NCBI RefSeq assembly: GCF_001940165.2
Contig: NZ_CP135162.1
Span: 1,761,001 to 1,825,000 of the forward strand
Direction of reading: 5' to 3'
Source: Roseburia sp. 831b
GTDB taxonomy: Bacteria > Bacillota > Clostridia > Lachnospirales > Lachnospiraceae
Length of the DNA: 64,000 nt
A program made the position numbers and the translations under genes. The notes beneath the pieces are model-generated. The model did no database searches. It was not told the origin of the DNA and saw only the letters and a program-made list of their open reading frames with translations. Shown here one piece after another: positions 53,971 through 64,000 of the stretch. Numbering within the stretch: position 1 is the first letter of the stretch; each line of letters opens with the position of its first letter.

Positions 53971-54301
53971 TTTTATACGATTCGGGTGTCGAAAGGTAGC
54001 TCGCAAGTTAATTTCTGACAAATTACACAACGGCAAGGCTCTTTTTGTGACTTTGAGAGAACATTAGAAAATCTTAGTATGCCTTTCTTTCCCCAGTGAT
54101 GTTCTGCCATGGACGGCAGAACAAGGCTTCACGAGCCACGGATGGCTCGTTGAATGCCGTTCACGTCACCTCAAAATAATCCTCGTCAGGCATACCTAGA
54201 CTTTTCTTCTGTTCTCCCATTGGAACAAAATAGACTTGACTTTGCGCAATTTGTCAGTAAGAAAACTGCTAACTACCTTTTGACACCCGAATCGTATAAA
54301 A
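53971..54301. mobile_element. 331-bp inverted-repeat element, MITE-like
   Basis: Two arms of 114 nt each (53971-54084 and 54188-54301) are imperfect inverted copies; the outer 20 bases (TTTTATACGATTCGGGTGTC) match exactly, as do CTGACAAATT, GAGAACA and GTATGCCT further in. The 103-nt centre holds two perfect hairpins: GTTCTGCC/GGCAGAAC (54101-54122) and ACGAGCCA/TGGCTCGT (54131-54150). No transposase is encoded. Each arm, read from its outer end, has a similar frame beginning IRFGC(R/Q)KV and later DKL. I have an unverified memory of this sequence recurring in Lachnospiraceae genomes. No target duplication is obvious. It could also fold as one large RNA. Confidence 0.7.
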
Positions 54302-54302
54302 G

Positions 54303-54355
54303 AAAAAACTCCTGCAATCTGATTTTTTTCAAAATCAGACGCAAGAGTCTTTTTC
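54303..54355 (-). terminator. Terminator of the LacI-type regulator gene
   Basis: Long hairpin: AAAAACTC-TGC-TCTGATTTTT pairs with AAAATCAGA-GCA-GAGTCTTTTT, with small bulges. T-rich ends on the minus strand. It lies directly after the regulator stop codon and directly against the inverted-repeat element. Confidence 0.88.
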
Positions 54356-54363
54356 TTTGCAAT

Positions 54364-55386
54364 TTATTCTATGTTACGAACAGATTCCCTTACAATCAGC
54401 TCTGCCGGGAAAATCCGCTGTTCTCCTGTATTCCCATCATTGATGGCTCCTAGAAGTACCTCAATTGATGCCTTTACCATCTGGTCACATGGCTGGCGTA
54501 CCGTTGTTAACGACGGATGATAAAATCTCGTCAGATCCAATCCATCAAATCCAATGACGGAAATGTCCTCTGGAATCCGAAGCCCTTTTTCTTTGATTGC
54601 CTTGTAAGCACCAAATGCCATCATATCTGAAATAAGGAAGATTGCCGTAACCTTCTTGTCGGATTCTAACAATGCCTTTACCGTGCTATATCCATTCTGT
54701 GCGGAGAACTCACATACCTCTCCTTTTACATAAAGAACCAGCTGCGGGTCATAGGAAATTCCATGGTCAAGAAGTGCATCCATGTACCCTTCCTGTCTCA
54801 TTCTACCAATCGAGCAGTCATCCTCTCGTCCACACACAATCGCTATGTCTTTATGACCACACTTACATAAATAATCTACGGCTTTGTACGCTTCCTTCCG
54901 GTCATCGATGGATACCGCATAATCTTTTGTTCCAACTGAAATGCTTGGATTCGAAACGGTACATCGGACGCACGGAACTCCGATTTTATCAAGGCTGACT
55001 TCAGAAACCTCCGTCAGTCCTCCTAAGAAAATGATTCCCTTTAATCTTCTTTCCTGCACCAGTTCCATCGCAATTGCTGTCTCATCCTGATCATCTGCTA
55101 CCGGATAAACCAGATAAGAATACTCCACCTTCTGTAATTCCTGCTCGAAAATACGAAGCATTCCCTGGAAAAATGGGTTGTTAGTTCCTTTTATCAAAAG
55201 CGCAATCGTTTTCGCTTCTGTCATTTTTAAATTCCTGGCGCTTTTATTCGGTACAAAATTCTGCTCTTCGATTACTTTTAAGATTCTTTTCTTGGTCTCC
55301 TGATTGATTCCCGGATCGTCATTGATTGCCCTTGAAACCGTACTGATTCCAACATTGCACATCTTTGCTATATCTTTAATTGTCAT
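54364..55386 (-). CDS. LacI family transcriptional regulator
   Basis: A 340-residue repressor. The N-terminal helix-turn-helix and hinge helix are clear (TIKDIAKMCNVGISTVSRAI, then NKSARNLK), followed by the periplasmic-binding-protein-like sensor with VIGFDGLDLTRFYHPSLTTV and a C-terminal VRESVRNIE. It probably senses a sugar and controls the adjacent ABC transporter; two LacI-type palindromes lie upstream of the binding-protein gene. AGGAG lies 12 nt from the ATG. It is the last gene of the transporter cluster on this strand and has its own -10 box. Confidence 0.93.
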   Translation of the reverse strand: MTIKDIAKMCNVGISTVSRAINDDPGINQETKKRILKVIEEQNFVPNKSARNLKMTEAKTIALLIKGTNNPFFQGMLRIFEQELQKVEYSYLVYPVADDQDETAIAMELVQERRLKGIIFLGGLTEVSEVSLDKIGVPCVRCTVSNPSISVGTKDYAVSIDDRKEAYKAVDYLCKCGHKDIAIVCGREDDCSIGRMRQEGYMDALLDHGISYDPQLVLYVKGEVCEFSAQNGYSTVKALLESDKKVTAIFLISDMMAFGAYKAIKEKGLRIPEDISVIGFDGLDLTRFYHPSLTTVRQPCDQMVKASIEVLLGAINDGNTGEQRIFPAELIVRESVRNIE

Positions 55387-55423
55387 GCCTGTAACAAACT
55401 CCTAATCTCTTTCTATTCTAGGT

Positions 55424-55429
55424 ATTATA
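55424..55429 (-). promoter_or_regulatory. Probable -10 box of the LacI gene
   Basis: Perfect TATAAT, 38 nt before the start codon, with only a poor -35 match (TTTTCT) 17 nt upstream. No terminator separates the gene from the permease gene before it, so it may also be read from the transporter operon. Confidence 0.4.
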
Positions 55430-55479
55430 GCACAAACTGTCTCCAAAGAAAATAACGCGTCAATGTCTTAAGAAAATTT

Positions 55480-56322
55480 TTAGCCTTTTACAGCACCTGC
55501 AGCAACACCTTTGATAATGTACTTCTGGCAGGTAAGATAGAATATGATAACCGGTAAAATACTAAGAATAATCAATGCCATAATAGCTCCTAAATCAACT
55601 GCACCGTAACTTCCCTGCAAGTACTGAATGTGAATTGGAATAGTCATGAATCTGGTTCGGTCAAGCACTAAGTACGGTAACAGATAATCGTTCCAAATCC
55701 ACATAATCTCCAAAATTCCAACCGAAATCATTGTTGGTTTTAACATTGGAAGAATAATGGAAAAGAAAGTGCGAATCGGACCACATCCGTCAATCGCTGC
55801 CGCCTCCTCAATCTCTAACGGCAATGTCTTGACAAACCCGGAAAACATAAAGGTTGCCATTCCGGCTCCAAATCCCAGATATACGATAGGAATTGTCCAA
55901 GGAGTATTTAATTTTAAAGTATCTGCTGTTTTTGCAAGCGTAAACATTACCATCTGGAATGGTACCACCATAGAAAATACAAATAAATAGTAAACCACTT
56001 TACAAAATCTGCTGTTTACACGCACGATGTACCATGCCGCCATAGACGTACATACTAAAATCAAAATTGTAGACAAAATAGTAATCATTGCAGAATATCC
56101 AACGGATTTTAAAAATGGATAATTTCCGAAGGTAAATCCTTTGATATAGTTTGCCCATCCTACAAATGTCTCAGAGTTCGGGAATGCGAATGTCTGCGTT
56201 TTAACATAAGTATTTCCCTTAAAGGAATTCATAAGTACCACAAAAATAGGGGCAATATAAATAATGGTAACAATGGATAAAATAATCGTAATCAGTGTAC
56301 TACGTGCCTTTTTCGATTTCAT
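55480..56322 (-). CDS. Sugar ABC transporter permease, MalG type
   Basis: A 280-residue membrane protein with six helices and the inner loop EAA motif EEAAAIDGCGPIRTFFSIILP (in two pieces), which contacts the ATPase. The end KYIIKGVAAGAVKG is typical of MalG-like permeases of the CUT1 class, which import oligosaccharides and glycerol derivatives. Its ATG overlaps the stop of the other permease gene (TAATG). No ATPase is encoded here, so it probably shares a MsmK-like ATPase encoded elsewhere. Confidence 0.93.
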   Translation of the reverse strand: MKSKKARSTLITIILSIVTIIYIAPIFVVLMNSFKGNTYVKTQTFAFPNSETFVGWANYIKGFTFGNYPFLKSVGYSAMITILSTILILVCTSMAAWYIVRVNSRFCKVVYYLFVFSMVVPFQMVMFTLAKTADTLKLNTPWTIPIVYLGFGAGMATFMFSGFVKTLPLEIEEAAAIDGCGPIRTFFSIILPMLKPTMISVGILEIMWIWNDYLLPYLVLDRTRFMTIPIHIQYLQGSYGAVDLGAIMALIILSILPVIIFYLTCQKYIIKGVAAGAVKG

Positions 56323-57236
56323 TACTGCTGTACCTCCTTCGATTTTGTGGAACGAAGCTGTAACAAGGAAATAAGTGCTACCAGCACGAAAAAGATTACT
56401 GCTTTCGCCTGTCCGACACCTCTTGCAGCGGAGTTCTGTCCGTAGAAGGTGCTATAAATATTTAGAGCCAGCATTTCTGTTGTCTTTACAACCGAACCAT
56501 CGTCTAAGAAGTTAAACGGCTGTCCTCCAGTCAATGCCAGGTTTTGGTCAAAAAGTTTGAATCCATTTGTAAGGGAAAGATACATACAAATGGTAATAGA
56601 TGACATAACATTCGGGATTGTCACATGAATCAGTGTATTCCAACGGTTTGCACCATCGATACGTGCTGCTTCAATCAAATCCTCTGGTACACTCTGTAAA
56701 CCGGCAATATAGATAATCATCATATATCCTACCTGCTGCCACATCATCAGAATAATAAGTCCCCAGAAACCATATTTGGTCTCCATCAAAATGGATGTGT
56801 TGTATTTTGCGAGAACACCATTGAAAATCATGCTCCAGATGTATCCTAATACGATACCGCCAATCAAGTTTGGCATGAAGAATGCTGTTCGAAAGATGTT
56901 TGCTCCTTTAATCTTTAATGTAAGTAAATATGCGATCAAAAACGAAAAAAAATTGATTAATACCACAGATACCACTGCAAATAATGCAGTGTACCAGAAT
57001 GCATGTGTAAAAGTTGCATCCTGTAACGCTTTTATATAGTTGTCAATACCGATAAATTTTGCATCACTGGTTGTCGTAAACGAACAAAATGATAAATAAA
57101 AACCTTTCAAAAAAGGATAAATAAATCCCAAAACAAATGCTGCTAATGTTGGCAATAAAAAGATAAAAAACATTCGTTGAATTGGTCTTCGAAGTAACAC
57201 GGAATTGATAGAAGTACCATCATTGACTTTTTTCAT
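56322..57236 (-). CDS. Sugar ABC transporter permease, MalF type
   Basis: A 304-residue permease with six membrane helices and the EAA loop EAARIDGANRWNTLIHVTIP. The N-terminal sequence (FIFLLPTLAAFVLGFIYPFLKGFYLSF in pieces) is standard for the MalF-like partner in CUT1 importers. AAAGGAAAA precedes the ATG. It is separated from the binding-protein gene by a hairpin that likely reduces its expression relative to the binding protein. Confidence 0.93.
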   Translation of the reverse strand: MKKVNDGTSINSVLLRRPIQRMFFIFLLPTLAAFVLGFIYPFLKGFYLSFCSFTTTSDAKFIGIDNYIKALQDATFTHAFWYTALFAVVSVVLINFFSFLIAYLLTLKIKGANIFRTAFFMPNLIGGIVLGYIWSMIFNGVLAKYNTSILMETKYGFWGLIILMMWQQVGYMMIIYIAGLQSVPEDLIEAARIDGANRWNTLIHVTIPNVMSSITICMYLSLTNGFKLFDQNLALTGGQPFNFLDDGSVVKTTEMLALNIYSTFYGQNSAARGVGQAKAVIFFVLVALISLLQLRSTKSKEVQQ

Positions 57237-57302
57237 TGCATTTTCCTTTCTAGTTTTCCCCCTGAAATCCCAGTTTTACAGGATGGAAGGTTCCTTTTGA
57301 GT

Positions 57303-57335
57303 AAAAATTGGGAGCTGATTTTAAAACCAGCTCCC
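57303..57335 (-). terminator. Attenuating hairpin between binding protein and permease genes
   Basis: GGGAGCTG / CAGCTCCC stem with an AT-rich loop that can extend it (ATTTTAAAAC), followed on the minus strand by AATTTTTAC. Its position after the binding-protein stop fits partial termination, which would raise the binding protein over the permeases. Confidence 0.7.
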
Positions 57336-57349
57336 TTGTCATCAGCTAT

Positions 57350-58681
57350 TTACTGGTTTGCTGCTTTGTACTGTGTAGCCCATCCGTCTACAAATGCTTT
57401 TTCAACATCAGACCAGTCTCCACCAGCATCGTATTTGTTCATTGCTGCAACAACACCTGCTCTCCATTCATTTACGTTTGGAGTGTAGTTGAATGCCCAT
57501 GTAACAGTTGTCTTTCCTTCGTTTGCAAGTTCATTGGCTTTGTTTAAGAATACGTTACCGCTGTCTGCAGCGTTTTTGTAAGGAATGATACCAAACTGTT
57601 CTGCCATCATCTTGGTTCCTTCCTCAGATGTTACCATCCAGTCCATGAAATCAAGAGTTGCTTTGATGTCTTCCTCGGAAGCATTTTTGTTTACTGCCCA
57701 GCAGTTCTCTGTTCCAGAGCAAAGTCCGATATTTTCTTCACCCTTAACGCCTGTGTAAATTGGAATCATTGTCATCTCATCATCAGCCCATGATTCGCTA
57801 AGTGCGGAATATTCCCAGGAACCGTTCTGATAGAATACAGCCTCACCATTTTTGAATTCTGCTTCTGCATCATATCCGCCAGTTGCTAAAGATGCTTTGT
57901 CAACTGCGGTATCTGTTGTGTAAAGATCCCAAATCATTTTGTAGTTGTCAAGGTAAGTACCTTTGATTTCTGCAGGGCACTCTGTCCAGTTGTCATCCAC
58001 GGATTCATAATACAGTGGCATATTTGCTAAATGTCCTGAGAATCTCCAGGAAGAAGAATCATCCATTCCTGATGATGTAAATGCATCAAATCCTAAGGTG
58101 TCTGCATTGGCATGAATATCATCTGCAACCGCTTTCAAAGAATCGAAATCTTTGATTTCATCTACACTGTGTCCGGCCTGCTCTAAGAGCTTTGTATTTA
58201 CAATAATTCCAAATGTCTCATAGCAGTATCCGATAGATGCTACTGTTCCGTCATCCTTCTTTAATGTAAATGCGTCTGTGTTCAGCTCTTTGTAAACGTC
58301 TGTATCTGTAAGATCGTAGCAGTAATCACCCCATGTCTTTACTGCTGCCTGGTTACCGACTACAAACAAAGTTGGAGCACTTGATTTATCCATCTCAGAT
58401 GTAAGAGTGGATTCGTATTTACCTTCTGCTGCTGTTACAACTTTTACATCAACACCGGTCTCATCTTTGTAAGTCTTGGCAATACTCTGAAGTGCTTCGT
58501 CTGCTTCTGGTTTGAAGTTTAACCAATATACAGATCCGCTTCCCCCTTTGCTATCAGATGCTGTGCTGCCAGATTCTGTAGAACCTGCATTCCCTGTTGT
58601 TCCTGATGAGCTTCCACATCCTGCAAAGAGTGTTGCTAACATAGCGGATGCTAAAACGACACTTACCAATTTCTTTTTCAT
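57350..58681 (-). CDS. Sugar-binding lipoprotein of the ABC importer
   Basis: About 443 residues, solute-binding protein family 1. Signal: MKKKLVSVVLASAMLATLF then lipobox FAGC with the lipidated cysteine at residue 22, then a serine/glycine linker. The mature part has the two-lobe binding fold (YWLNFKPEADEALQSIAKTY, NGSWEYSALSESWADDEM, AFNYTPNVNEWRAGVV). The ligand is probably an oligosaccharide; it cannot be named. Start at 58681 has GGAGG upstream; a frame 15 nt longer lacks one. It heads the transporter operon under LacI-type operators. Confidence 0.93.
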   Translation of the reverse strand: MKKKLVSVVLASAMLATLFAGCGSSSGTTGNAGSTESGSTASDSKGGSGSVYWLNFKPEADEALQSIAKTYKDETGVDVKVVTAAEGKYESTLTSEMDKSSAPTLFVVGNQAAVKTWGDYCYDLTDTDVYKELNTDAFTLKKDDGTVASIGYCYETFGIIVNTKLLEQAGHSVDEIKDFDSLKAVADDIHANADTLGFDAFTSSGMDDSSSWRFSGHLANMPLYYESVDDNWTECPAEIKGTYLDNYKMIWDLYTTDTAVDKASLATGGYDAEAEFKNGEAVFYQNGSWEYSALSESWADDEMTMIPIYTGVKGEENIGLCSGTENCWAVNKNASEEDIKATLDFMDWMVTSEEGTKMMAEQFGIIPYKNAADSGNVFLNKANELANEGKTTVTWAFNYTPNVNEWRAGVVAAMNKYDAGGDWSDVEKAFVDGWATQYKAANQ

Positions 58682-58715
58682 GTTTTTTCCTCCCAATACA
58701 TTTTTTTAATGTTTT

Positions 58716-58786
58716 ATTGGAACGTCCCAATGTTTTGGAAACGTTTCCTATAAACGAATGGTAGCATTCTTTGGAAACGTTTTCAA
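58716..58786 (-). promoter_or_regulatory. Promoter with LacI-type operators
   Basis: On the minus strand -35 box TTGAAA (58781-58786) and -10 box TACCAT (58758-58763), 17 nt apart. Palindrome O2, TTGGAAACGTTTTCAA (58771-58786), covers the -35 box. Palindrome O1, GGAAACGTTTCC (58737-58748), lies just after the predicted start near 58751. Their centres are 36 bp apart. A weaker third copy, ATTGGAACGTCCCAAT, lies at 58716-58731. All share the CG centre of LacI/CcpA-type sites, so both a local LacI repressor and a catabolite regulator could bind. Confidence 0.75.
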
Positions 58787-58897
58787 TGCTTTTTTGCTAA
58801 AAATTGAAAATTCTGATAGTTTTAACAATGTTTTTGCACGTTTTTGGTTATTTTTACTATAATAATTGTGTGAATTGTTCTAATTTATTGTTATATT

Positions 58898-58934
58898 AAA
58901 AAAACTCATTGGAAAGGTTTCCAATGAGTTTTTC
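58898..58934 (-). terminator. Terminator of the DUF4867 gene
   Basis: Perfect inverted repeat AAAAACTCATTGGAAA / TTTCCAATGAGTTTTT with a very short loop, 38 nt past the DUF4867 stop, T run on both strands. Confidence 0.9.
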
Positions 58935-58971
58935 AGTTGCATATTCTTTTCTTTCTTCTTTCTCTTTTAAC

Positions 58972-59586
58972 TTAAACGGTAAGATTTTCCCCTTTTAATC
59001 CACAAAATGCACCCGGAATTTTTGCTTCCTCATGTGCAATCAGCCATTTGTTCTTGGCTGTCATCAGCTTATCTTCTCCACTGTCCTTCAATTTAAAATC
59101 CAGCTCGTGATTGGTTCCCTTCGGCAGTATTACGACACACTTAAAACCGTTATCACCATGGTTACACGGTGCATAATGAAGCGTTGTTCCATACATCTCA
59201 ACCACCGTCTTTGCCGGAACAAAGAACGCCACCACCTTTGAAGTATCGTATGTAAAATCATCTTCCACATCGCATAGACTTCCTAACAATAAAATCATAT
59301 CCGTTACTGCTATATTGATTTCAGAATTGCGGTGGTATTCAACTGCATTTAACTGGTGGTTATTGCCGTTACAATACCCAATCTGAATCGGTAATCCACC
59401 ATAAACGCTGTTTTTAAACTGCACTGCCTCCGGTAAAAGTTCCATCTCCTCCACTGATGGCACATAAATGACATCCTGCGGCAATGGTGTGTGCTCCATC
59501 TCCTTTAAAATCTGTGTGGTTTCAAAGCCTTCCCACACTTTTCCATACTTTTTAAATCTCTCATCCAATACTGAAAAAATCTCCAT
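58972..59586 (-). CDS. DUF4867 protein (cupin-like)
   Basis: About 204 residues matching the DUF4867 family as I know it: opening FSVLDERFKKYGKVWEGF, then YGGLPIQIGYCNGNNHQLNAVEYHRNSEINI (in pieces) and LHYAPC. It has cupin-like histidine and glutamate positions (EYHRNSE, LHYAPCNH) that may bind metal. The family is found near sugar-catabolism and uptake genes in Firmicutes, which fits this locus, but its reaction is unknown to me. Start at 59586 fits the family; the ATG 12 nt earlier is one base after AAAGG, and the still longer frame runs into a terminator. Confidence 0.85.
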   Translation of the reverse strand: MEIFSVLDERFKKYGKVWEGFETTQILKEMEHTPLPQDVIYVPSVEEMELLPEAVQFKNSVYGGLPIQIGYCNGNNHQLNAVEYHRNSEINIAVTDMILLLGSLCDVEDDFTYDTSKVVAFFVPAKTVVEMYGTTLHYAPCNHGDNGFKCVVILPKGTNHELDFKLKDSGEDKLMTAKNKWLIAHEEAKIPGAFCGLKGENLTV

Positions 59587-59636
59587 CAAAATTACCATAC
59601 CTTTCCGTAATTTGCAAGATTTGTGCCAAGAACACA

Positions 59637-59693
59637 AAAACCCCCTTGCTATACTCAATCTTATATCTACTACAAAATAAGTATAGCAAGGGG
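59637..59693 (-). terminator. Terminator of the second AraC gene
   Basis: A 14-15-bp perfect stem (arms 59641-59655 and 59680-59693, AGTATAGCAAGGGG) with a 24-nt loop, followed on the minus strand by TTTTT. The loop region on that strand also contains TATAAG with TTGCTA 18 nt upstream, a possible promoter for the DUF4867 gene. Confidence 0.75.
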
Positions 59694-59730
59694 AATTCTC
59701 ACCAACTACCTTTTCTTTATCTTTCCAATG

Positions 59731-60594
59731 TCATTTTCTTATCTTTTTGCGATATTCGTTTGGCAAAATACCGTACTTTTCCCGAAAAAGTGTAGAAAAA
59801 GCCTTACTATTCGGAAATCCCTGCTTTAGCGCGATTTCTCCAATCTGATGATCTGTCTGCTCTAACTCTTTGACTGCGTGCTCTAATCGAACACTCTGAA
59901 GATAATCCTTATAATTTATCCTAGCATATTTTCGAAACATTCTAGATAGATAGGTTGGCGAATATCCAAAGATTGCCGCCAGTTTTTCTAAAGATATCTC
60001 CTCCGTATAGTGCTCTTTTAAATACTCCGTAATTCTTCCAAGCCGCTTTAACTGCTTGTTCTTTTTTAACAGTTCTTCCATGACTTCTAGCTTCCGATAC
60101 TTTGTCACCAACAGATATTCCAGCTGGTAAAAGTAACTCTGCATCAAAAGCTCATATCCGGTTTCTTTTTCAAGAAGCTGCCCATACATCTTAGACAACA
60201 GTTCAAACACCTGACCATCCGCCATTTTCTCGCTGTGTGAAAACCAGATAAACTGTTCTTTTGTGAAATAATTCTGGAATACGTTAAGCGGAATCTGAAG
60301 CACAATGGTTTCATTTGGCTGTGCTGCATGCACAGAGTGTAATTCATTGCTGTTGACCAGAATGAATTCGCCTTCCTGCAAATGGTACTTCTCATCATTG
60401 AGATAAAAATCCAGGCTACCGCTCTTCACCGCAAAAATCTCGATGGAGCGGTGCCAGTGTTTTTCTCTGATGTACTTTCCGTTTCCCCCTTCAAACAAAA
60501 ACAATTTGAAGGGCATTCCTTCATTTGGTACGATTACCTCATGCTGATAACTTGTCTGATCTATCATGTCTAATCTTTCATCTTTTCCGTTCAT
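59731..60594 (-). CDS. AraC family regulator with cupin sensor domain
   Basis: About 287 residues. N-terminal cupin domain (EKHWHRSIEIFAVKSGSLDFYL, EGEFILVNSNELHSVHA) and C-terminal double helix-turn-helix (EISLEKLAAIFGYSPTYLSRMF and IGEIALKQGFPNSKAFSTLF). Likely a sugar-responsive activator of the neighbouring uptake genes; the ligand is not visible. The ATG at 60594 has AAGGA four to five bases upstream; a TTG five codons earlier is less likely. It is followed by a strong terminator. Confidence 0.92.
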   Translation of the reverse strand: MNGKDERLDMIDQTSYQHEVIVPNEGMPFKLFLFEGGNGKYIREKHWHRSIEIFAVKSGSLDFYLNDEKYHLQEGEFILVNSNELHSVHAAQPNETIVLQIPLNVFQNYFTKEQFIWFSHSEKMADGQVFELLSKMYGQLLEKETGYELLMQSYFYQLEYLLVTKYRKLEVMEELLKKNKQLKRLGRITEYLKEHYTEEISLEKLAAIFGYSPTYLSRMFRKYARINYKDYLQSVRLEHAVKELEQTDHQIGEIALKQGFPNSKAFSTLFREKYGILPNEYRKKIRK

Positions 60595-60648
60595 CTTTTC
60601 CTTTTTCAACTATCTCCATTTTTACCAATCTAATTGTTTCGTGAAAAG

Positions 60649-60688
60649 AAAAACACCGAAAAACATATTTTATGTTTTCAGTGTTTTT
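60649..60688 (-). terminator. Terminator of tRNA-Trp
   Basis: Hairpin AAAAACACcGAAAAaCAT / ATGTTTTCaGTGTTTTT with T-rich tail on the minus strand, three bases after the tRNA 3' end. Confidence 0.85.
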
Positions 60689-60691
60689 GAA

Positions 60692-60762
60692 CAGGGGATG
60701 AGAGAATCGAACTCCCACCAAAAGTTTTGGAGACTCCTATCATACCATTTGACCAATCCCCT
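60692..60762 (-). tRNA. tRNA-Trp (CCA)
   Basis: Cloverleaf folded by hand on the minus strand: acceptor AGGGGAT/ATCCCCT, D stem GTCA/TGAT, anticodon stem GGAGT/ACTTT with loop CTCCAAA (anticodon CCA), four-base variable loop, T stem GGGAG/CTCTC with loop TTCGATT, discriminator G. The 3' CCA is not encoded. It stands alone between a terminator and the 23S gene. Confidence 0.95.
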
Positions 60763-60779
60763 ATATTCTGTTTTTACAC

Positions 60780-60803
60780 AAAAATGACGTATTGCTACGT
60801 CAT
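60780..60803 (-). terminator. Terminator between 23S rRNA and tRNA-Trp
   Basis: ATGACGTA-GCAA-TACGTCAT on the minus strand, a perfect eight-pair stem with a tetraloop, followed by TTTTT. It suggests that rRNA transcription ends before the tRNA gene, or is reduced there. Confidence 0.7.
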
Positions 60804-61024
60804 TACTTTGGTTTGTGTTTGGTGTATATTCAAAACTTCATACAGATTTGAGAAACGCTTTTTATTTCGAAAACCGGTCATCTCGATTCCGCTTCGCTTC
60901 ATCTCGATGATTTTGCTACGCAAAACATTGTCTGTATTAAATGTCATATCCGTAAGTAAGCTTACTCCATGCCACTTTCTACATCCAGCCGTTTTTCTGA
61001 GCGAATCTATTCGCTCTGCTTTTT
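60804..61024. other. Spacer downstream of 23S rRNA, no 5S gene seen
   Basis: About 220 nt after the 23S 3' end. It holds a perfect hairpin GAGCGAA/TTCGCTC near 61000-61017 and no protein gene. I searched for 5S hallmarks on the minus strand and did not see them. Confidence 0.6.
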
Positions 61025-63910
<2,886 letters not shown>

Positions 63911-64000
63911 TCTTTCCTGTTTACTAGCGTGTAAACAGAGTCAGTTCAAGTTCAATTGAACTTGGTTGTTTTATAATTACTAAGTTATTTACTTTGGTAA
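63911..64000 (-). other. 16S-23S spacer, incomplete
   Basis: Two perfect hairpins: CTGTTTAC/GTAAACAG (63917-63938) and the 18-base palindrome CAAGTTCAA/TTGAACTTG (63947-63964). They are probably parts of the RNase III processing stem or antitermination region. No tRNA is visible in the 90 bases available. Confidence 0.6.

Noticed and set aside
53810..54067. An 85-residue plus-strand frame rich in phenylalanine and arginine
   Set aside because: It is made of the 21-bp repeats plus one arm of the inverted-repeat element and has no ribosome binding site.
54154..54453. A 99-residue plus-strand frame
   Set aside because: It runs from the element through the LacI terminator into the antisense of the LacI gene; no start signal or family resemblance.

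Overview
The window comes from a low-to-medium GC, Gram-positive anaerobe of the Clostridia, most likely family Lachnospiraceae (a Roseburia/Agathobacter-like genome is my best guess, inferred from protein flavour, not from a search). Supporting signs are AddAB instead of RecBCD, two pyruvate:ferredoxin oxidoreductases, a meso-DAP cell-wall pathway, strong AGGAGG ribosome binding sites, many lipoprotein signals, clostridial DUF4364/DUF4867/DUF1385 proteins and a CBS-type family II pyrophosphatase. Both edges cut through larger loci: the 3' part of an ABC exporter gene at the left edge and an rRNA operon at the right edge.

Layout. 1-7.4 kb: end of an ABC exporter, an ABC-F ATPase with a small gene before it, a MATE transporter, a PrsA-like lipoprotein, a FAD-dependent dehydrogenase and a small acidic protein. 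7.5-20 kb: a long minus-strand block of nucleic-acid housekeeping genes (TPR-nuclease, pseudouridine synthase, membrane protein, RNase H, two overlapping tiny genes, thymidine kinase, addB, addA, maf). 20-20.8 kb: a toxin-antitoxin operon with a third tiny gene. 21-26 kb: prfA, prmC, DUF1385 gene, rpmE and rho, all minus. 26-29.5 kb: a plus-strand block (malic enzyme, radical SAM protein, DUF4364, flavin reductase). 29.5-33 kb: dapF-murE-dapA, making meso-diaminopimelate and adding it to the peptidoglycan precursor. 33-36.4 kb: AraC regulator, CBS pyrophosphatase, coiled-coil membrane protein. 36.5-45 kb: two nifJ paralogues flanking an azlCD amino-acid exporter. 45-53.5 kb: a large GGDEF/EAL protein, a second ABC-F ATPase, a nuclease-XPD helicase and an HPr-like protein. 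53.5-54.4 kb: a non-coding stretch with a 21-bp tandem repeat and a 331-bp inverted-repeat element. 54.4-60.6 kb: a sugar-uptake locus (LacI repressor, ABC permeases, binding protein, DUF4867 protein, AraC regulator). 60.7-64 kb: tRNA-Trp and a complete 23S rRNA gene.

How it fits together: the genes are mostly chromosomal core. The sugar locus is self-contained: two good LacI-type palindromes lie on the promoter of the binding-protein gene, and the repressor gene ends the cluster. dapF, murE and dapA are one pathway segment, and MurE carries the DNPR motif expected for diaminopimelate.

The least ordinary parts are: (a) the 331-bp inverted-repeat element; (b) two overlapping tiny genes that look like the two ends of one protein; (c) the tiny third gene translated from inside the toxin gene; (d) a helicase gene whose predicted transcription start falls on its own start codon; (e) a recurring start-site layout with a second in-frame ATG exactly 12 nt upstream. 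I did not find a CRISPR array, prophage, transposase or a clear new multi-gene system.
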